64,000 nt of DNA. Origin: Monosporascus cannonballus. Its lineage: Eukaryota > Ascomycota > Sordariomycetes > Xylariales. The notes under the pieces are model-generated. The model was not told the origin of the DNA, ran no database searches, and was given only the letters and a program-made list of their open reading frames with translations. A program made the position numbers and the translations under genes. This document shows, one piece after another, positions 62,078 through 64,000 of this stretch. Position 1 is the stretch's first letter; each line of letters opens with the position of its first letter. Location of the stretch: contig QJNS01000017.1 in the NCBI GenBank assembly GCA_004154925.1, positions 62,001 to 126,000 of the forward strand, read 5' to 3'.

Positions 62078-62464
62078 TGTCATAACCTAACGAGTTACGG
62101 TTTCCAGAAACGGTTTGCCATAACCCAACCACGAGTGCGCGGTAAGGTAGGTCACGTAACGGATCACCAATTTACTGGTGGTAAGCCAGTGAGCCGGATT
62201 ACCAACTTACTAGTAGTAAGCCAGTAAGCCGGATCACCAACTTACTGGTGGTAAGCCAATAAGCCGGATCAAGATATATACGCTTATTATTCCCATAATT
62301 TAGATAGCTTCAGCTTGCAATAACAATTCGTTACCCAAGGCACCTTTGGTATTACGAGACGTAATACGTTACTATATTTATTACTTAGTTTCCCACGATA
62401 CTCCTGCTAACATAAACCCGTACGACTAAGGTTTAATAGTTGGTTAAACCGCCTAGCCGTCACA
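62078..62464 (+). repeat. 3' LTR (family A) with internal 35-bp tandem repeat
   Basis: 387 bp, from TGTCATAACC (RIPped TGTTACGACC) to CGTCACA. It aligns in reverse complement with the LTRs at 36.9 and 43.2 kb. It contains three 35-bp units at 62161-62265 in the place of the single hairpin of the other LTRs. No matching 5' LTR. Confidence 0.85.
62161..62265 (+). repeat. Three 35-bp tandem units, each a hairpin
   Basis: Units start at 62161, 62196 and 62231. The second and third are the clearest: CTTACTGG or its RIPped form pairs with CCAGTAAG across a TGGTAAG loop. Differences between units are transitions. Confidence 0.85.
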
Positions 62465-62539
62465 CCTTGGCGTAATATATAAAAGTATATCAAAAATAGA
62501 AACGAGCCAGCAGAGGCCTAAGCTAGCTGAGGTAACTTA

Positions 62540-62674
62540 GTGTTACGGTTGCACCTTATACCGCTACGCCACCAGGGCAAAAGATCGGTGGAATGATCGC
62601 AATTGTAACAATCATCCTGGTGCTTACAGCTGCATATATACTGGAGCTCTTTACGGTAGACCAAGCCGTAACAC
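62540..62674 (+). mobile_element. Small TIR element (MITE family M), copy 3, intact
   Basis: 135 bp with ends GTGTTACGG(T)T and its complement, flanked on both sides by TTA (62537-62539, 62675-62677), the type of duplication made by PIF/Harbinger elements. It lies just upstream of the family B LTR core. One frame is open throughout and hydrophobic (G-G-M-I-A-I-V-T-I-I-L-V-L-T-A), but size and TIRs favour a non-coding element. Confidence 0.65.
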
Positions 62675-62677
62675 TTA

Positions 62678-62830
62678 GCTACAGCTGTATTTACGTGTAT
62701 AAAAGGAGGGTTCGTTACTCTCACCTTTTATCTAGAATCTTTTAAAGGTTATGTAACCTGTTAAACACACTTTTCTTCAGTTATATACTTCTATATGTGA
62801 TATCAAAGTCTCATACTTACAATAAAGCGT
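62678..62830 (+). repeat. Family B LTR, well-preserved copy
   Basis: CTGTATTTACGTGTATAAAAGGAGGG includes a TATA box (TATAAAAG, about 62698), then the TCACCTTTTATCTAGA and GTTATGTAACCTGTTAA blocks shared with 26.5 and 43.8 kb, ending near ATATCAAAGTCTCATA. The 5' part upstream of the TIR element is not resolved. Confidence 0.6.
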
Positions 62831-63659
62831 TGTTAGAATTTGTCAGATCTGAAAAAGTGGGACCGCACTACTATGGCTAGACATTATCAGATCTCATAGA
62901 ATTAAGTATTCGAAGTCAGATTAAGATTTTGCCTTTAAAATTAATTGTTTAAAAGTCAGTTATATAAAACATAGCATACAGCAAACGTTTAGCATATTGA
63001 GTCGAATGGGACGTCATTATACATAGGGGAACACAATGATCATAAATTATCCCGGACTGCAGCTATAGAATGTCGTATATTTTCGATTGTCTTACCCTTT
63101 AACTACTAAGTATACAGTTAGTGGTTCACCTGCCGCAGTGCATATTACTAATGCGACCACCCCTATTACATCCCGCAGTCGAGTTAACCATGACACAAAC
63201 CCGTTGCATTTGACAGCCCCGCGATCCGGTGTAGCCGCACGGCATCCGGAATGGGAAAGGTGTTGAGAATATAACTCAATTTAAGACCTCCGAGAAAGTC
63301 TTTAATTTTCAGCTGTTACAAAGTACCGTTGCACCATCATCAAAGACGGCCAATTTCCTAATTCACTAGATGACGGATATAACGACCCCACTTAGCCGGA
63401 GGATTTCCGATAGCAAGGGGGAGGGCCGCTTACCAACCGACCTTCATATCAAAAGCATGGCGGTTCATAAATTCGCAGCTGACATTTTACACTGACACTT
63501 CCGGGGGTTACCAGCTCCAGTCCTCGCGTCTTGTTCGCTTTTAAACACTTTATGATATCGTTGTCATTCTCTACGCTTATGTCGAACTCGAGCTCCGCCC
63601 TTTACTAATTAACCCCTTACGTGTCCTACGTCATTCATCTACCATTCAATACTGGAGCT
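62831..63659. other. Spacer and promoter region upstream of the MFS gene
   Basis: Normal composition, no coding signal. The GTCAGATCTGA word at about 62842 recurs partly near 62887. The last few hundred bases should include the promoter and 5' UTR of the transporter gene; pyrimidine-rich CTAC/CATTC words precede the ATG, but no TATA box is evident. Confidence 0.4.
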
Positions 63660-64000
63660 ATGAGGGACGACGCCTCACTCCGGGAAGATGTGACTTCGAC
63701 GGAAGAGACACCTCTCATCCGATCAGGAGCCAGCTCTCCCTCGCCTTTAAGCGACAGGTCCTCCACGAGTTCCGAGATCTACCGGGACACCGGCCATGAC
63801 TTGGACGTGCCGAACCAGAAAGTTGGGCAGGGCCGTGCTGCTGCCATCCTACTCAATTTCTACATGCTAATCTTCTTGCAAGGTATTGTTGCTGCTCGTG
63901 GATACTCTATTGCTTTAACGGAATCTGACGCTAACGGCCACAAGCTAGTAACATGAGCGGGATGACGATGGCACAGAGCGTCATAACCGCAGAGCTAGAC
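63660..64000 (+). CDS. MFS transporter, 5' end only (vacuolar Vba/Fnx-like)
   Basis: Exon 1 is 63660-63882, followed by a 62-bp GT-AG intron (63883-63944, branch-like GCTAAC) in phase 1. Exon 2 runs off the window. The first in-frame ATG is used. A hydrophilic N-terminal tail of about 58 residues contains E-E-T-P-L-I (residues 15-20), an acidic dileucine-type signal. The first membrane segment starts at A-A-A-I-L-L-N-F-Y-M-L-I-F-L-Q. Spliced to exon 2 it continues A-S-N-M-S-G-M-T-M-A-Q-S-V-I-T-A-E-L-D, typical of fungal 14-TM major facilitator proteins related to vacuolar basic amino acid transporters and multidrug exporters. Substrate unknown. Intact as far as seen. Confidence 0.85.

Larger units (their letters stand above)
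56985..62464 (+). mobile_element. RIPped Ty3/gypsy chromovirus, plus strand, 5' LTR missing
   Basis: The left border is uncertain; gag is decayed (about 57.0-58.4 kb). RT starts as F-F-V-L-K-K-N-G-K-L-R-F-V-V at 58924, with the intact Y-L-D-D box at 59258-59269. RNase H at 59810-59950 keeps A-Y-T-D-Y-Q-N-F. The integrase core is near 60500-60560 (I-F-V-I-V-D-R-F-T-K-F). A chromodomain relic lies at about 61330-61440 (I-F-D-I ... Y-L-I-K). It is the closest relative of the copy at 2.1-5.7 kb. The antisense ORF and 3' LTR follow. Confidence 0.88.

Noticed and set aside
61985..62227. 80-codon frame, plus strand, at the end of the chromovirus
   Set aside because: It runs from the internal region into the LTR, has a non-ATG start and overlaps the antisense ORF; a similar chance frame exists at the same place in the 37 kb copy.
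62161..62265. Short direct repeats as a CRISPR array
   Set aside because: The 35-bp units are contiguous without spacers, lie inside an LTR and are in a eukaryotic context.

Overview
The window reads as a chromosome segment of a filamentous ascomycete (Pezizomycotina). Three things point there. Short GT-AG introns of 48-142 bp interrupt the intact genes. A NACHT/ankyrin STAND gene is present. Long AT-rich blocks of dead transposons carry the signature of repeat-induced point mutation (RIP): Cys to Tyr, Asp to Asn, and Gln/Trp to stop changes, with LTR pairs differing almost only by transitions. I cannot name the species.

Layout. 1-26.3 kb is an AT-rich, RIP-degraded block. It holds a minus-strand gag relic (1-1960), a 5'-truncated Ty3/gypsy chromovirus (2105-6300), a second gypsy integrase relic (6310-7080), short un-RIPped patches (SINE-like, MITE-like, LTR-like), a long decayed stretch (10.9-20 kb), and a structurally complete Ty1/copia element (20941-26448; 163-bp LTRs, GCTAC target duplication) inserted inside an older LTR. 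26.6-36.25 kb is a gene-bearing island of normal base composition: a broken hAT transposase, a three-exon eEF1A-lysine-methyltransferase-like gene, a small TIR element, and a five-exon NACHT-ankyrin gene. 36.25-62.5 kb is a second RIP block with three more chromoviruses: 36906-43532 (minus, ATAAG duplication), 48450-55693 (minus, GATAA duplication) and about 57-62.46 kb (plus, 3' LTR only). Between the first two lies the broken fossil of a geminivirus-like (CRESS-DNA) replication initiator. 62.5-64 kb returns to normal composition and ends inside the first exons of an MFS transporter gene.

Two items stand out. (1) All four chromovirus copies, in either orientation, carry an ORF on the strand opposite to pol, between the integrase chromodomain and the 3' LTR. 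It encodes a Cys-rich finger-like motif followed by a charged coiled coil, and I know of no function for it. (2) A Rep-like endonuclease fossil at about 47.55-48.4 kb keeps its motif order but is broken by stops and frameshifts. Smaller observations include RIP that fades toward the outer LTR edges, an LTR hairpin replaced by a three-copy 35-bp hairpin array, and several tiny inverted-repeat elements that escaped RIP.

The live genes look independent of one another. The methyltransferase and the STAND gene are divergently transcribed about 1.4 kb apart. The STAND gene sits among transposon debris, as fungal NLR-like genes often do. Domain calls in RIP regions were made by reading translations by eye, so their borders are approximate.
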